NCBI GenBank assembly: GCA_947258715.1
Contig: CAMYJH010000003.1
Location: 78,059-142,058 of the forward strand
Direction: 5' to 3'
DNA from: an uncultured Gammaproteobacteria bacterium
Lineage (GTDB): Bacteria > Pseudomonadota > Gammaproteobacteria > HK1
Length of the DNA: 64,000 nucleotides
The translations under genes and the position numbers were made by a program. This document shows, piece by piece, positions 45,030-53,620 of the stretch. Under the pieces are notes generated by a model. The model worked only from the letters and a program-made list of their open reading frames with translations, was not told the origin of the DNA and made no database searches. How positions within the stretch are numbered: the first letter of the stretch is position 1; each line of letters begins with the position of its first letter.

Positions 45030-45482
45030 TCAGTGAACGGTAATGACGGTGCAAGTTGCCGCATGTGAGACCTTGTGCGCAACACTGCCCAACACCAGGC
45101 CTTGGAAATCGCTCAAACCGCGGGTGCCTAGCACTATCAGCTCCGCGTCCTCCCGTTTCGCTACCTCCTATATCTTCTTCGCAGCATCGCCGTGCTCAGT
45201 GGCGCGCTGGATCGGAACAACTTTGTTTCCGCTCAGGCGTGTTTCAGCAGCTGCCAGAATGTGATCAGCGATCGCCTGTTCATAAATTGCCTCCGGAGGA
45301 TCCAGAAACTGCTCCGTTTTGGCCCATTGTCGCAGCGCTTGCGGCACCTCATTGCTTGGAACCACATGTAAAACGATCAGCGTCGAGCCATATTTCTCGG
45401 CCAGATCGGCGCCAATATCAAGCGCCTTGAGGGCACAGTCCGATCCGTCCAAAGGAACAAGAATACGCTTGTACATGATCAA
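45030..45482 (-). pseudogene. Usp gene interrupted by an in-frame amber codon
   Basis: Starts at ATG 45482 (MIMYKRILVPLDGSDCALKA) behind GGAGG and reads well to ATEHGDAAKKI. The codon at 45168-45170 is then TAG. The same frame continues with EVAKREDAELIVLGTRGL and SDFQGLVLGSVAHKV to TGA at 45030-45032, with the nucleotide-binding glycines intact. In comparable Usp proteins a leucine follows KKI, and one base change (TTG to TAG) would explain it. Either the gene is inactive, the 104-residue N-terminal piece is used, or the codon is read through. A perfect FNR box lies 88 bp upstream of the start. Confidence 0.85.
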
Positions 45483-45786
45483 TTTCCTCCAAAGACATGC
45501 TATTCCATTAACACGCTGACCCGCCGCGCCGACTGAACTTCACTTTAGCTCTCGGCACAGCATATCGACTTGATCCCGATCAAGCTCCTATAGCGCGCCA
45601 CAAGTCCGGCTTTATGCGCCGGCCGCCTCGGGCGTGTACAAACGCAAGTTCGAGACAATACTGTTTCCTAAGGCTACACTCGCGCAAAACGTCGGACGAA
45701 CTTTGAAAGACGTTACCCAGGGGCAACCTCAATAGCCAGGCCCAGGATTTAAGCTGCGCCTGGAACCGCTCAAGGAGGAAAAAACG
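45483..45786. other. Divergent intergenic region with one FNR box
   Basis: About 304 bp between the broken Usp gene and the Sel1-like gene. It holds the FNR box at 45570-45583 and the ribosome-binding site AGGAGG before 45787. No gene is supported here. Confidence 0.5.
45570..45583 (-). promoter_or_regulatory. Perfect FNR/ANR-type anaerobox
   Basis: TTGATCCCGATCAA on the plus strand (reverse TTGATCGGGATCAA) is an exact TTGAT-N4-ATCAA box. It is 88 bp before the broken Usp gene's start and 204 bp before the Sel1-like gene on the other strand. Confidence 0.8.
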
Positions 45787-46227
45787 ATGCGTACTTTAGG
45801 ATTCTTAGTGCTGGCCTGTTTGACGCTCGCCGCCTCGGCGCAGCAGTTGTATCCTCCCTACGGCCTTCAGGTGAGCGAATCCGAGCTGCGCTTCATGTCC
45901 GGCATCCATTCTCTCGCAGTGAATCTGGAACTTGGACGGGGGGAGCCCGCGGACTACAGGCGCGCCGCGGAGACCTACCGCAAGTCCGCCGTTCTCGGCT
46001 TTCCTTTGTCCCAGAATAACCTTGCCCGCCTGTACGAAATGGGGCTCGGCGTCCCCAGGGACCCGGTGGTGGCGCACCTGTGGTACCTGCTCGCCGCCGC
46101 CAGCGGCGACTCCGAGTTGGTAGCCAACCGGGATCGCTCCGCCCGGAAGCTGCTGCCGGATCAGATAGCCAACGCGGAAAATCTGGCGAAAACTCTAACG
46201 CAACACCTCCCGGCGCCGTCTCGATGA
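45787..46227 (+). CDS. Secreted Sel1-repeat protein
   Basis: A 146-residue protein. Residues 1-18 are a signal peptide (RTLGFLVLACLTLAASA). The rest holds Sel1-like repeats: GEPADYRRAAETYRKSAVLG then PLSQNNLARLYEMGLGV with PVVAHLWYLLAAASGD. Such repeats make helical solenoids for protein contacts. The start has AGGAGGAAAA upstream. It overlaps the next gene by 4 bp, so the two are coupled and may work together. Confidence 0.8.
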   Translation: MRTLGFLVLACLTLAASAQQLYPPYGLQVSESELRFMSGIHSLAVNLELGRGEPADYRRAAETYRKSAVLGFPLSQNNLARLYEMGLGVPRDPVVAHLWYLLAAASGDSELVANRDRSARKLLPDQIANAENLAKTLTQHLPAPSR

Positions 46228-47000
46228 CGGCGCGAAGCGGCCGGTTCTGGTGCGCCGGCGCGCTCGTACGGATGGTCGCGGCAGCGGGTCTCCTGCCTGT
46301 GGTTGGCGGCTGCACGCCGGAGATTTCCATTCAGCGGGACACACCTGCGCCCGCGCCCGCCTACACCACGTTCGAGGAATCTGGGAAAGGCTGGTGGCGG
46401 GTAGACTTTCAGCTCGCGTGGGACCAGCAGCAGCAACCGAGCTGGCACCTGGACGCCCTGATTGCAGATCAGATCATGGCGCCCATCGTCGCCCGCGCGG
46501 AAGCGCGCATATCCCTGTGGCGGTTTCACCGCCGGGCAGCGCCGGACGATCATGGACACCGCTTCAGTTTTATCTTTTATGCCGACGCCGAAACCGCCGG
46601 AATCATCAACAACGAAGTCGAAAAGTCGCCGATAGCGGTGCAGCTGCAGGAAGCGGGCGTTGTGCAACATGTGAGACTGGCGGCGCTCAACGAGGAAGCG
46701 GCGCAAGACATCGGTGCGACCAGCGATCAAAGCTGGCCCGAGGCCATCCAGCGCGGCTGGCCTTGGTTCATCATGGGAGTAAGCCAGTCTTGGCTTAGGC
46801 TCCTTGACGAGGTGAAAGCCAAGCGGCCACCACCCGACCGGGCGTCACTGTCAGACGTTTCAGAGTACTACCGCGCAATTCATGAAGACGTATCCGTGCT
46901 GTGGCGCGAACACGGGCAACACGCTTACCTCCACCACCTTAACGCGGTGTTCGGCTATCAGCTTTTGATCATTCGGGAAACCAACTTGAAGCGCTTCTGA
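46224..47000 (+). CDS. Putative lipoprotein of unknown function
   Basis: A 258-residue protein starting at ATG 46224 in an ATGA overlap with the previous gene. Residues 10-30 are hydrophobic and end with LPVVGGC, a likely lipobox, so Cys30 would be lipid-modified. The body is alpha/beta and rich in Trp. It includes SFIFYADAETAGIINNEVEK and SLSDVSEYYRAIHEDVSVLW. I do not recognise the domain. It is probably anchored in the envelope with its Sel1 partner. Confidence 0.65.
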   Translation: MTARSGRFWCAGALVRMVAAAGLLPVVGGCTPEISIQRDTPAPAPAYTTFEESGKGWWRVDFQLAWDQQQQPSWHLDALIADQIMAPIVARAEARISLWRFHRRAAPDDHGHRFSFIFYADAETAGIINNEVEKSPIAVQLQEAGVVQHVRLAALNEEAAQDIGATSDQSWPEAIQRGWPWFIMGVSQSWLRLLDEVKAKRPPPDRASLSDVSEYYRAIHEDVSVLWREHGQHAYLHHLNAVFGYQLLIIRETNLKRF

Positions 47001-47097
47001 ACGCTGCATCGGAATCACTGGCGCGAGCTTACAGTCAGCCGGGCTCAAATCGACTCCGGCTCAACTAAACTCTAAGACAGCGAAGCAGCGAGAATAA

Positions 47098-47754
47098 ATG
47101 GACGCGCTCACCATCACATCAGCGGTATTGGGTTTTCTCGGACTGATCTTCGTCGCCCTGGCGGTCTCCCGTTTGCGCCGGCGGAAAATTGCCGCCGCCG
47201 GCCTCCACGGCACCGCCGGCTGCTGTGCCTTGCTGCTGGGCGGGGCCCTGGTAGCCATTGCCTTCAACCTGCACAGCTACCAGCGGCTGACCCATGAGCA
47301 GGCAGTGGCAGAGATCGTGTTCCGCCAGTTCGAGCCCAACGCCTACGGCGCGACCCTGAGTCCCGCCGGCGGTCAAGAAACGCGCCGATTCGTGATTCGC
47401 GGCGACGAATGGCAGATCGACGCCCGGGTGCTGAAGTGGCACGGCGTGGCCAACTTGCTCGGACTGGATTCCCACTACCGTCTCGAGCGTTTAAGCGGGC
47501 GCTATGCCAGTGTTTCCAACGAGGGCAACGGGGCGAGGACAGTTTACGGGCTTGTGCCAAAGCACGGGTTGGATCTGTGGGGTATCGCCAATCGCTACCA
47601 ACGCTGGGTCCCGTTGGTGGACGCGATTTACGGAAGCGCCGCTTTCCTTCCCATGGCCAACGGCGCGCGCTACGAGATCAGGGTCACTCAGTCGGGACTC
47701 ATTGCACGACCGGTAAACGTCGCTGCCGAAAGAGCGGTTGCCGCCTGGCGCTGA
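47098..47754 (+). CDS. Membrane-anchored protein of unknown function
   Basis: A 218-residue protein with two N-terminal helices: AVLGFLGLIFVALAVSRL and GCCALLLGGALVAIAFNLHS. A soluble domain with AEIVFRQFEPNAYGATLSPA and DEWQIDARVLKWHGVANLLG follows. Homologous proteins are sometimes labelled as multidrug efflux pumps, but there are too few helices for a transporter. No catalytic motif is seen. Function is unknown. Confidence 0.7.
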   Translation: MDALTITSAVLGFLGLIFVALAVSRLRRRKIAAAGLHGTAGCCALLLGGALVAIAFNLHSYQRLTHEQAVAEIVFRQFEPNAYGATLSPAGGQETRRFVIRGDEWQIDARVLKWHGVANLLGLDSHYRLERLSGRYASVSNEGNGARTVYGLVPKHGLDLWGIANRYQRWVPLVDAIYGSAAFLPMANGARYEIRVTQSGLIARPVNVAAERAVAAWR

Positions 47755-47831
47755 GTCGGATTCGGAAACGATCCCACTCCCCGGTGAGTAGCGCCTGACC
47801 AACTCAACGACGTTAAAAAGCGAACGCTGAC

Positions 47832-48191
47832 TCAGGGCTTTACCGACTCCAGGACGGCTTCAATTTTATCGCGGATTGCGCGGATATCCGACGCGGCGTT
47901 GTCCACATAGCTCTGCAGGCATACCACGTACTGCTCCATGAGTGCGTTGTAGGCGTGGACTTTTTCGTTGTAGGCATCGAGTTCCGCGCGGTAACGAAAT
48001 TTCTCCGGACGTTGCGGCGGCTCCGGCTTGTCGCCGCACTGGTGTATGGGATAATCCTGCTCGAGGTTGGACCCGGCCAGAGCTGGAAACGAGAATAGCC
48101 ACGCGCTCAGTAACGCCGTCACCCATATAGGGCGCGTCAAACATCCATACAGTCCGATTAATCCATGCCATTGTCGGTGGTTCACTGACAT
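47832..48191 (-). CDS. Small secreted coiled-coil protein of unknown function
   Basis: A 119-residue protein. ATG 48191 overlaps the upstream gene's stop (ATGTCAGTGA). Residues 1-38 look like a signal peptide with cleavage after PALA. The mature part has two Cys (IHQCGDK, VVCLQSYV) and a long charged helix (RYRAELDAYNEKVHAYNALM). It is coupled to the gamma-glutamylcyclotransferase-like gene. Function is unknown. Confidence 0.65.
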   Translation of the reverse strand: MSVNHRQWHGLIGLYGCLTRPIWVTALLSAWLFSFPALAGSNLEQDYPIHQCGDKPEPPQRPEKFRYRAELDAYNEKVHAYNALMEQYVVCLQSYVDNAASDIRAIRDKIEAVLESVKP

Positions 48192-48658
48192 TTCCATTTG
48201 ATCCATTCCGCATCCGCCTCCTCGGCGCTCAAGCTGCCATAAAGCAGCATGTATCGACGCACATCCTGGATAAACATCCGCTTTTCGGCGCGCTGCCACT
48301 CATCGAGGGACCAGGATTCTCTCAGGCCTGGTTCCGTCATACCCTCACTACAATAGACCGCATTCACTTTGCGCGCATCGGCGAGCTCGACGCGGCAATG
48401 CTCAAGCTTGTACTCGGCGTTTTCGAAAAAAGCGATGCGATTGAAATCATGGTCGCTCAAGCCCCGAAGCAACAAGCCGTCGGCGCTGTCGTTACGTGAC
48501 CGTATCAGTACCGGATAGCTCTCGTCGGGCAACCGCGCAACGCGGTAACCGGGTAGACGCGCAGGCACCCGGTCGATCTCGATCGCTGCCCGTTCAAGGA
48601 CCACTTCCAGCACTTCGAAATCTCTCAAGGTACCAAATGCAAACAAAGGAAATGACAT
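48182..48658 (-). CDS. Gamma-glutamylcyclotransferase-like protein (AIG2/GGCT fold)
   Basis: A 158-residue protein from ATG 48658. The opening FPLFAFGTLRDFEVLEVVL is the GGCT substrate loop, usually YGTLR. The catalytic acid is likely the Glu in AFFENAEYKLEH. The family cleaves gamma-glutamyl dipeptides or related compounds to 5-oxoproline, but bacterial members vary. The longer frame upstream is not supported. Confidence 0.75.
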   Translation of the reverse strand: MSFPLFAFGTLRDFEVLEVVLERAAIEIDRVPARLPGYRVARLPDESYPVLIRSRNDSADGLLLRGLSDHDFNRIAFFENAEYKLEHCRVELADARKVNAVYCSEGMTEPGLRESWSLDEWQRAEKRMFIQDVRRYMLLYGSLSAEEADAEWIKWKCQ

Positions 48659-49080
48659 AGGCACGCCCGCATATCCGATTCTGCCTAAGCGTATCAATTC
48701 TCCCTGCGAGGCTCGACCCCCAGCGCGAGAAAGCTTAAGCCAACGGGACTGCAACACTTGCACGGATCCAGACTATGCATGCTATCGCCGAGGATTGAGC
48801 TCAACGATCCGGCTCGATTTCTTGCCCTAAGTTAGCTCCGAAACCATCAGCAACTCCTACAACAGGTTGTGCCGCCCGTGGCTCGTGTTGATTTCGGCGA
48901 GATAGCCACCAAGACCGATAGCAGGGAGACTAAACTATAGTCAGTCAGTAACCGAAAGACGACGGACGTAATCCGCGATCGTTAACAATCCAACGTAGGG
49001 CGTATAAGGGTCCAGCTCGAGACCGTTGACTTATCAGAAACCAGGCTTGAGTTGTAGAAGGACAGCTGAGTGAGGGCACG
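48659..49080. other. Gene-free gap
   Basis: About 420 bp with no supported gene. It contains no strong hairpin, box or repeat that I can identify. It precedes a decayed gene and may include its former promoter. Confidence 0.4.
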
Positions 49081-49736
49081 ATGAGAGTCTCCCCAAAGGA
49101 TCAGCGGCAGTCGCTTCGTTTTAGGCGCTCTCTGCTCTCCGGGCTCGCCCCGGTCGCACTAACGCTGCTTTTTTGGATCGTCGGAGAGCGCGGCATAGTG
49201 CGGCTGACGCAGCCGCATCTGATGTTGCTTCTTGCCATCTTTTGGATCGGCAACTCAGTCATACTGAGCCTGATCCGAAGCGGCCTCAATTTGTGATTCA
49301 AGGATCCGAGCCTCACACTTTTTCAGATTCTCTGGGCAATATTCTGGGTGATGCTGTTGACCTACTACCTCAACGAAGCGCGGTCGGCGGCGCTGATGCT
49401 CCCCTTGCTGATAATTAATTTCGGCGCTTTCCATCTTAATCTGTTCCAATTGGCCGGACTTTCAAGTTTGGCTATCATTACCTTTGCCCTGGTGATCTAC
49501 TTCTTGCATAGTAATTACCCTAATCTGCTCAGAAGGCGGGAGTCGTCGCAGAACGCATACGCGCCACGATTGAGGGAGAGAGTTCCCCTCAAATTGACCC
49601 GGCGCTTAGGGTGACGATTTCCCTGGGCCGCACCGAATTTCGCCCTAATGAGAGCCTCGACGCCATGCTTGCTCGCGCGGACGAGTCCATATACGAGGCG
49701 AAGAAGACTGGGCGCAACACAATCGTGAGCGCCTAA
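49081..49736 (+). pseudogene. Decayed membrane diguanylate cyclase
   Basis: ATG 49081 begins a membrane sensor part (SGLAPVALTLLFWIVGERG; LMLLLAIFWIGNSVILSLIR). An in-frame TGA at 49294-49296 interrupts it. The same frame goes on through further helices (FQILWAIFWVMLLTYYLNEA, MLPLLIINFGAFHLNLFQLA) to about 49530. In another frame, VVAERIRATIEGESS and RVTISLGRTEF with MLARADESIYEAKKTGRN form the last part of a GGDEF domain, ending at TAA 49734. The central segment with the GGDEF motif is missing, about 100 residues. So it has a stop, a frame change and an internal deletion, and cannot make c-di-GMP. Confidence 0.8.
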
Positions 49737-49744
49737 GACCGAAG

Positions 49745-51415
49745 TTAGGAAAGCATCGGTAAGTCCAGGCCCTGCTCTCTTGCGCAGGCGATAGCCTCTT
49801 CGTAACCGGCATCCGCGTGGCGCATGACGCCGCTGGCCGGATCGTTGGTGAGCACCCTGGCGATCCGCCTGGCGGCGGCCTCGCTGCCGTCGCAGACCAC
49901 CACCATGCCGGAATGCTGGGAAAAACCCATGCCGACGCCGCCACCGTGATGGAGGCTCACCCAGGTGGCGCCACTCGCGGTGTTGAGCAAAGCGTTCAAC
50001 AGCGGCCAGTCGGAGACCGCGTCGGATCCGTCGCGCATGCCTTCTGTCTCCCGGTTGGGACTGGCGACGGATCCGGAGTCCAAGTGATCGCGCCCAATGA
50101 CCACCGGCGCCAGCAGCTCCCCCTTGGCCACCATCTCATTGAAGGACAGGCCGAGCCGCGCGCGCAGACCCAAGCCCACCCAGCAGATGCGCGCCGGCAG
50201 TCCCTGAAAATGGATCCGCTCGCGAGCCATGTCGAGCCAGTTGTGAAGGTGTGCGTCATCCGGGATCAGCGCCTTAACCTTCTCGTCGGTGCGGTAGATG
50301 TCTTCCATCTCTCCCGACAGCGCCGCCCAGCGAAAGGGGCCAACGCCACGGCAAAACAGCGGCCGAATATATGCAGGCACGAAGCCCGGAAACGCGAACG
50401 CATCCTCGACGCCTTCTTCCGCGGCCATCTGGCGGATGTTGTTGCCGTAATCAACCGTGGGAATTCCGGATGCATGGAATTCGAGCATGGCGCGAACCTG
50501 GATCGCCATCGAGGCCTTGGCCGCGGCCACCACGGCCTTGGGGTCCCTGGCCCGCATCTCGACCGCCCGCTCCAGGGTCCAGCCGGCAGGAAGGTAGCCG
50601 TTTAAAGGATCGTGGGCACTGGTCTGGTCGGTGACCAGATCGGGGCGCGCTCCCCGCCTGACGAGCTCTGGAAAGACTTCCGCCGCGTTGCCCAGCAGGC
50701 CCACGGATACCGGCGCACCGCCGCTGCGGGCGCGCTCGATTCGAGCGAGCGCCTGGTCCAGGTCGGTCGCCATCTCATCCAGGTAGCCGGTTTCAAGGCG
50801 TTTCTGGATACGTTCTGGGTCGCATTCCACCGCCAGCATGGACGCCCCTGCCATGGTGGCAGCCAGCGGCTGGGCGCCGCCCATGCCGCCCAGGCCGGCG
50901 GTCAGGATCCAGCGGCGGTCTAAATTACCGTCGTAATGGGTCCGGGCAGCGGAAACGAAAGTCTCGTAGGTGCCTTGAACAATGCCCTGGCTGCCGATGT
51001 AAATCCACGACCCGGCCGTCATCTGCCCGTACATCATCAGGCCTTTGCGGTCCAGCTCGTTGAAGTGGTCCCAGTCCGCCCACCGAGGCACCAGGTTGGA
51101 ATTGGCGATGAGCACCCTGGGCGCATCGGGATGGGTCTCGAACACCCCCACGGGTTTTCCGGACTGAACCAGCAGGGTCTGGTCCGCCTCCAGTCGCTTG
51201 AGACATTCGACGATGGCGTCGAAGCAGCGCCAGTCCCGTGCCGCGCGTCCAATACCTCCGTAGACCACCAGCTCGTTGGGCTTCTCCGCAACGTCCGGGT
51301 CCAGGTTGTTCATCAGCATGCGCAGCGGCGCTTCCGTGAGCCAGCTTTTGGCGCTCAGCGAAGTCCCACGGGGGGCGCGGACGATCCGGTTTGAGATACG
51401 GTTGGCGAGGGTCAT
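49745..51415 (-). CDS. hutU: Urocanate hydratase
   Basis: A 556-residue NAD-dependent enzyme converting urocanate to imidazolonepropionate in histidine breakdown. The size and conserved opening ([20 protein letters not shown]) match HutU. The glycine-rich [20 protein letters not shown] binds NAD. The [20 protein letters not shown] segment near the C-terminus is diagnostic. It is divergent from hutG. Its product needs HutI, which is truncated in this locus. Confidence 0.95.
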   Translation of the reverse strand: MTLANRISNRIVRAPRGTSLSAKSWLTEAPLRMLMNNLDPDVAEKPNELVVYGGIGRAARDWRCFDAIVECLKRLEADQTLLVQSGKPVGVFETHPDAPRVLIANSNLVPRWADWDHFNELDRKGLMMYGQMTAGSWIYIGSQGIVQGTYETFVSAARTHYDGNLDRRWILTAGLGGMGGAQPLAATMAGASMLAVECDPERIQKRLETGYLDEMATDLDQALARIERARSGGAPVSVGLLGNAAEVFPELVRRGARPDLVTDQTSAHDPLNGYLPAGWTLERAVEMRARDPKAVVAAAKASMAIQVRAMLEFHASGIPTVDYGNNIRQMAAEEGVEDAFAFPGFVPAYIRPLFCRGVGPFRWAALSGEMEDIYRTDEKVKALIPDDAHLHNWLDMARERIHFQGLPARICWVGLGLRARLGLSFNEMVAKGELLAPVVIGRDHLDSGSVASPNRETEGMRDGSDAVSDWPLLNALLNTASGATWVSLHHGGGVGMGFSQHSGMVVVCDGSEAAARRIARVLTNDPASGVMRHADAGYEEAIACAREQGLDLPMLS

Positions 51416-51493
51416 AATGGCTGCAGTCGAATCAGTGTACGCTCCGAGCGTATCCTGACCGGGGCCTTAACGCCAACCGCAGAGGCGGTAGAA

Positions 51494-52309
51494 ATGGAGA
51501 CCTTCGAACTCATTCCGGGCAGCACGCCACTCCTGGTCAGCATGCCCCACAACGGCACAGTGATCCCGAAAGCTATTGCCCGGCGCATGACGCAGCATGC
51601 GCAAACCGTACCCGATACCGACTGGCACATGGACCGGCTGTATGACTTCGTCACCCGGCTCGGCGCCGGGGTGCTCATCCCGCACTATTCGCGCTACGTC
51701 GTCGACCTCAACCGGCCACCGGACGATAAGCCGCTATACCCGGGTGCCAGCAACACGGAGCTTTGTCCCTTGACCTGCTTCGACGACTCTCCTGTCTACT
51801 TCCCTGGCGAAGCGCCCGACAAGCTCGAGGTCAAAGATCGCGTTGAGCGCTACTGGCGCCCGTACCACCGTCAGCTCAAGGACGAGCTGGATCGATTGAG
51901 AAGAATCCACGGGGTCGCGGTGCTTTTCGAGGCACACAGCATTCGATCGGATGTTCCGCGATTCTTCGATAGTCGCCTGCCGGACTTCAGTCTCGGCACC
52001 GCTGACGGCGCCACCTGCGATCTTCAGTTGCAGAAGCTGCTGCGCGGCGTGTTGCAGTCCGCCAAGGGCTACACCTTTGTTGTCAACGGACGATTCAAAG
52101 GGGGCTACAACACCAGAAACTACGGCGCGCCCCACAACGGTATCCAGGCGGTGCAGCTTGAGCAAGCGCAATCCACCTACATGGACGAACACTACCCCTT
52201 TGGCTACGACGAAGCGCGGGCTAAACGGGTCAAGCCCTGCCTGGTTCAGCTTCTCGAAACAGTGCTTGCCTGGACGGCCGAATGCAGCCTGGCGAAAACG
52301 CCAGGTTAG
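51494..52309 (+). CDS. hutG: N-formylglutamate amidohydrolase
   Basis: A 271-residue enzyme cleaving N-formylglutamate to formate and glutamate. The family core has VSMPHNGTVIP, DTDWHMDRLYDF, the Arg/Asn-rich SRYVVDLNRPPDD and FEAHSIRSDVPRFF, all intact. It belongs to the five-step route through HutF (formimidoylglutamate deiminase). That gene's stub lies just downstream. Its stop overlaps the hutI stub end by 4 bp on the opposite strand. Confidence 0.93.
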   Translation: METFELIPGSTPLLVSMPHNGTVIPKAIARRMTQHAQTVPDTDWHMDRLYDFVTRLGAGVLIPHYSRYVVDLNRPPDDKPLYPGASNTELCPLTCFDDSPVYFPGEAPDKLEVKDRVERYWRPYHRQLKDELDRLRRIHGVAVLFEAHSIRSDVPRFFDSRLPDFSLGTADGATCDLQLQKLLRGVLQSAKGYTFVVNGRFKGGYNTRNYGAPHNGIQAVQLEQAQSTYMDEHYPFGYDEARAKRVKPCLVQLLETVLAWTAECSLAKTPG

Positions 52310-52510
52310 GGCCATCCAGCCAATGTCTTGCCGCCACGCACCACGCTGTGACAGGAGTTAAATCCGATCCGGTAGCTGAGCTCCGCCGGGTGATCGACGT
52401 CCCATAGAAACAAGTCAGCGCGTTTGCCGGTTTCCAGAGTGCCGATATCGGAGTCCATTCCCAGTGCCACTGCCGCCTTGCGCGTAACCCCGCCAGCACC
52501 TGGTGCACCG
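52306..52510 (-). pseudogene. hutI: C-terminal remnant of imidazolonepropionase
   Basis: On the minus strand the sequence reads HQVLAG, then with a one-base shift GVTRKAAVALGMDSDIGTLE, GKRADLFLWDVDHPAEL and SYRIGFNSCHSVVRGGK. This is the last ~65 of about 400 residues of HutI. The shift lies at a run of four C (plus strand, 52488-52491), where five would restore the frame. All the N-terminal and metal-binding parts are missing. The cut end coincides with the break of the hutF remnant. Confidence 0.85.
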
Positions 52511-52524
52511 CGGGCGGGCGGTGC
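52505..52524. repeat. Short inverted repeat at the hutI/hutF breakpoint
   Basis: GCACCGC (52505-52511) and GCGGTGC (52518-52524) are perfect 7-bp inverted copies separated by six bases. They fall at the point where the two stubs meet. Confidence 0.7.
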
Positions 52525-52849
52525 CGGCTTCCGGGCGACAGCCTTCGACGGATCGCAATTTATACCAGTCGGCGGCGCGGGGGGCGCCCAAGCGCTCGGC
52601 ATCGTCGCCGCTGAGCTCAAACCTGGAGCGTGCGCGGATTTGGTGGTGCTGGACGCGGAAAGTCCCGCCCTCTTTGGCCGACACGGGGACGCGCTGCTGG
52701 ATGCTGCGTTGTTTAGCGGCAATAGAAGTGTGATCAAGTCGGTCTGGATCGGTGGATGGGACGGGGTTTCCAATGGCGTACACCCAATGCGGGAAGGCAT
52801 TCTTGACCGCTATAAATTCACCCTGAACGCGCTATTACGCGCGCAGTAA
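52511..52849 (+). pseudogene. hutF: C-terminal remnant of formimidoylglutamate deiminase
   Basis: Plus-strand sequence with GRQPSTDRNLYQSAARG, then after a one-base shift GAQALGIVAAELKPGACADL, VVLDAESPALFGRHGDALLD and the end GVHPMREGILDRYKFTLNAL. This matches the last ~110 of about 450 residues of HutF. The shift is at a run of six G (52579-52584), where seven restore the frame. It ends with TAA at 52847-52849, 2 bp before the SDR gene. The upstream part with the metal ligands is gone. Confidence 0.82.
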
Positions 52850-52851
52850 AG

Positions 52852-53619
52852 ATGAGGTCACCGCAACTGAAATCAAACCAAGTTATCATCATTACCGGCG
52901 CCAGCCGGGGTATTGGCGAGGCCACCGCCCTTCTTGCGGCGACGCGCGGCTACTCGGTTTGCGTCAATTATCGGTACCACGCTGAGGCGGCCGAAAGATT
53001 GGTGGCGGAGATCGCTGAGGCGGGTGGAAAAGCCGTCGCCGTTGCCGCCGACACCAGCGTCGAGGCGGATGTCCTGCGCATGTTCAAAACCGTAGATGAA
53101 ACCCTAGGACCGCTCTCGGCGCTGGTGAACAATGCCGGCATCCTCAGGCCGCAAATGCGCCTGTCGGAGATGAGCCTACAGCGGATCAGCGAAGTAATGG
53201 CGGTTAACGTTATCGGCTGTTTCCTATGCGCCCGCGAGGCGGTCAAACGCATGTCCACTTCCAGTGGGGGCAAAGGTGGAGCTATCGTCAACGTTTCCTC
53301 CGGCGCCTCGCGGCTAGGCGCCCCCGGCGAGTACGTCGACTATGCCGCTTCCAAGGGGGCCCTGGACACGTTCACCGTCGGCCTCGCCAAGGAGGTCGCA
53401 GAGGAAGGTATTCGCGTCAACGCCGTCCGCCCCGGTTTCATCTACACTGACATCCACGCCAGCGGAGGAGAACCGGAGCGCGTCGATCGGGTAAAGGCCT
53501 TCGTGCCGATGAAACGCGGCGGTCAGCCTGGGGAAGTGGCACATGCAATAATGTGGCTTTTGTCCGATGAAGCGTCGTTCACCACGGGCGCGTTCATCGA
53601 CATCACCGGCGGAAAATAA
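52852..53619 (+). CDS. Short-chain dehydrogenase/reductase
   Basis: A 255-residue classical SDR. The NAD(P) motif is TGASRGIGEA; NNAGILRP is standard. The catalytic residues are Ser in VNVSSGASRLG and YAASK (Tyr-x-x-x-Lys). NYRYHAEAA after the second strand suggests NADP preference because of the Arg. The substrate is unknown. It starts 2 bp after the hutF stub, and cysQ-like follows by 1 bp, so it once shared a transcript with hutF and still does with cysQ. Confidence 0.85.
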   Translation: MRSPQLKSNQVIIITGASRGIGEATALLAATRGYSVCVNYRYHAEAAERLVAEIAEAGGKAVAVAADTSVEADVLRMFKTVDETLGPLSALVNNAGILRPQMRLSEMSLQRISEVMAVNVIGCFLCAREAVKRMSTSSGGKGGAIVNVSSGASRLGAPGEYVDYAASKGALDTFTVGLAKEVAEEGIRVNAVRPGFIYTDIHASGGEPERVDRVKAFVPMKRGGQPGEVAHAIMWLLSDEASFTTGAFIDITGGK

Positions 53620-53620
53620 G

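Noticed and set aside
49817..50605. 262-codon plus-strand frame
   Set aside because: Antisense to hutU; no domain motif.
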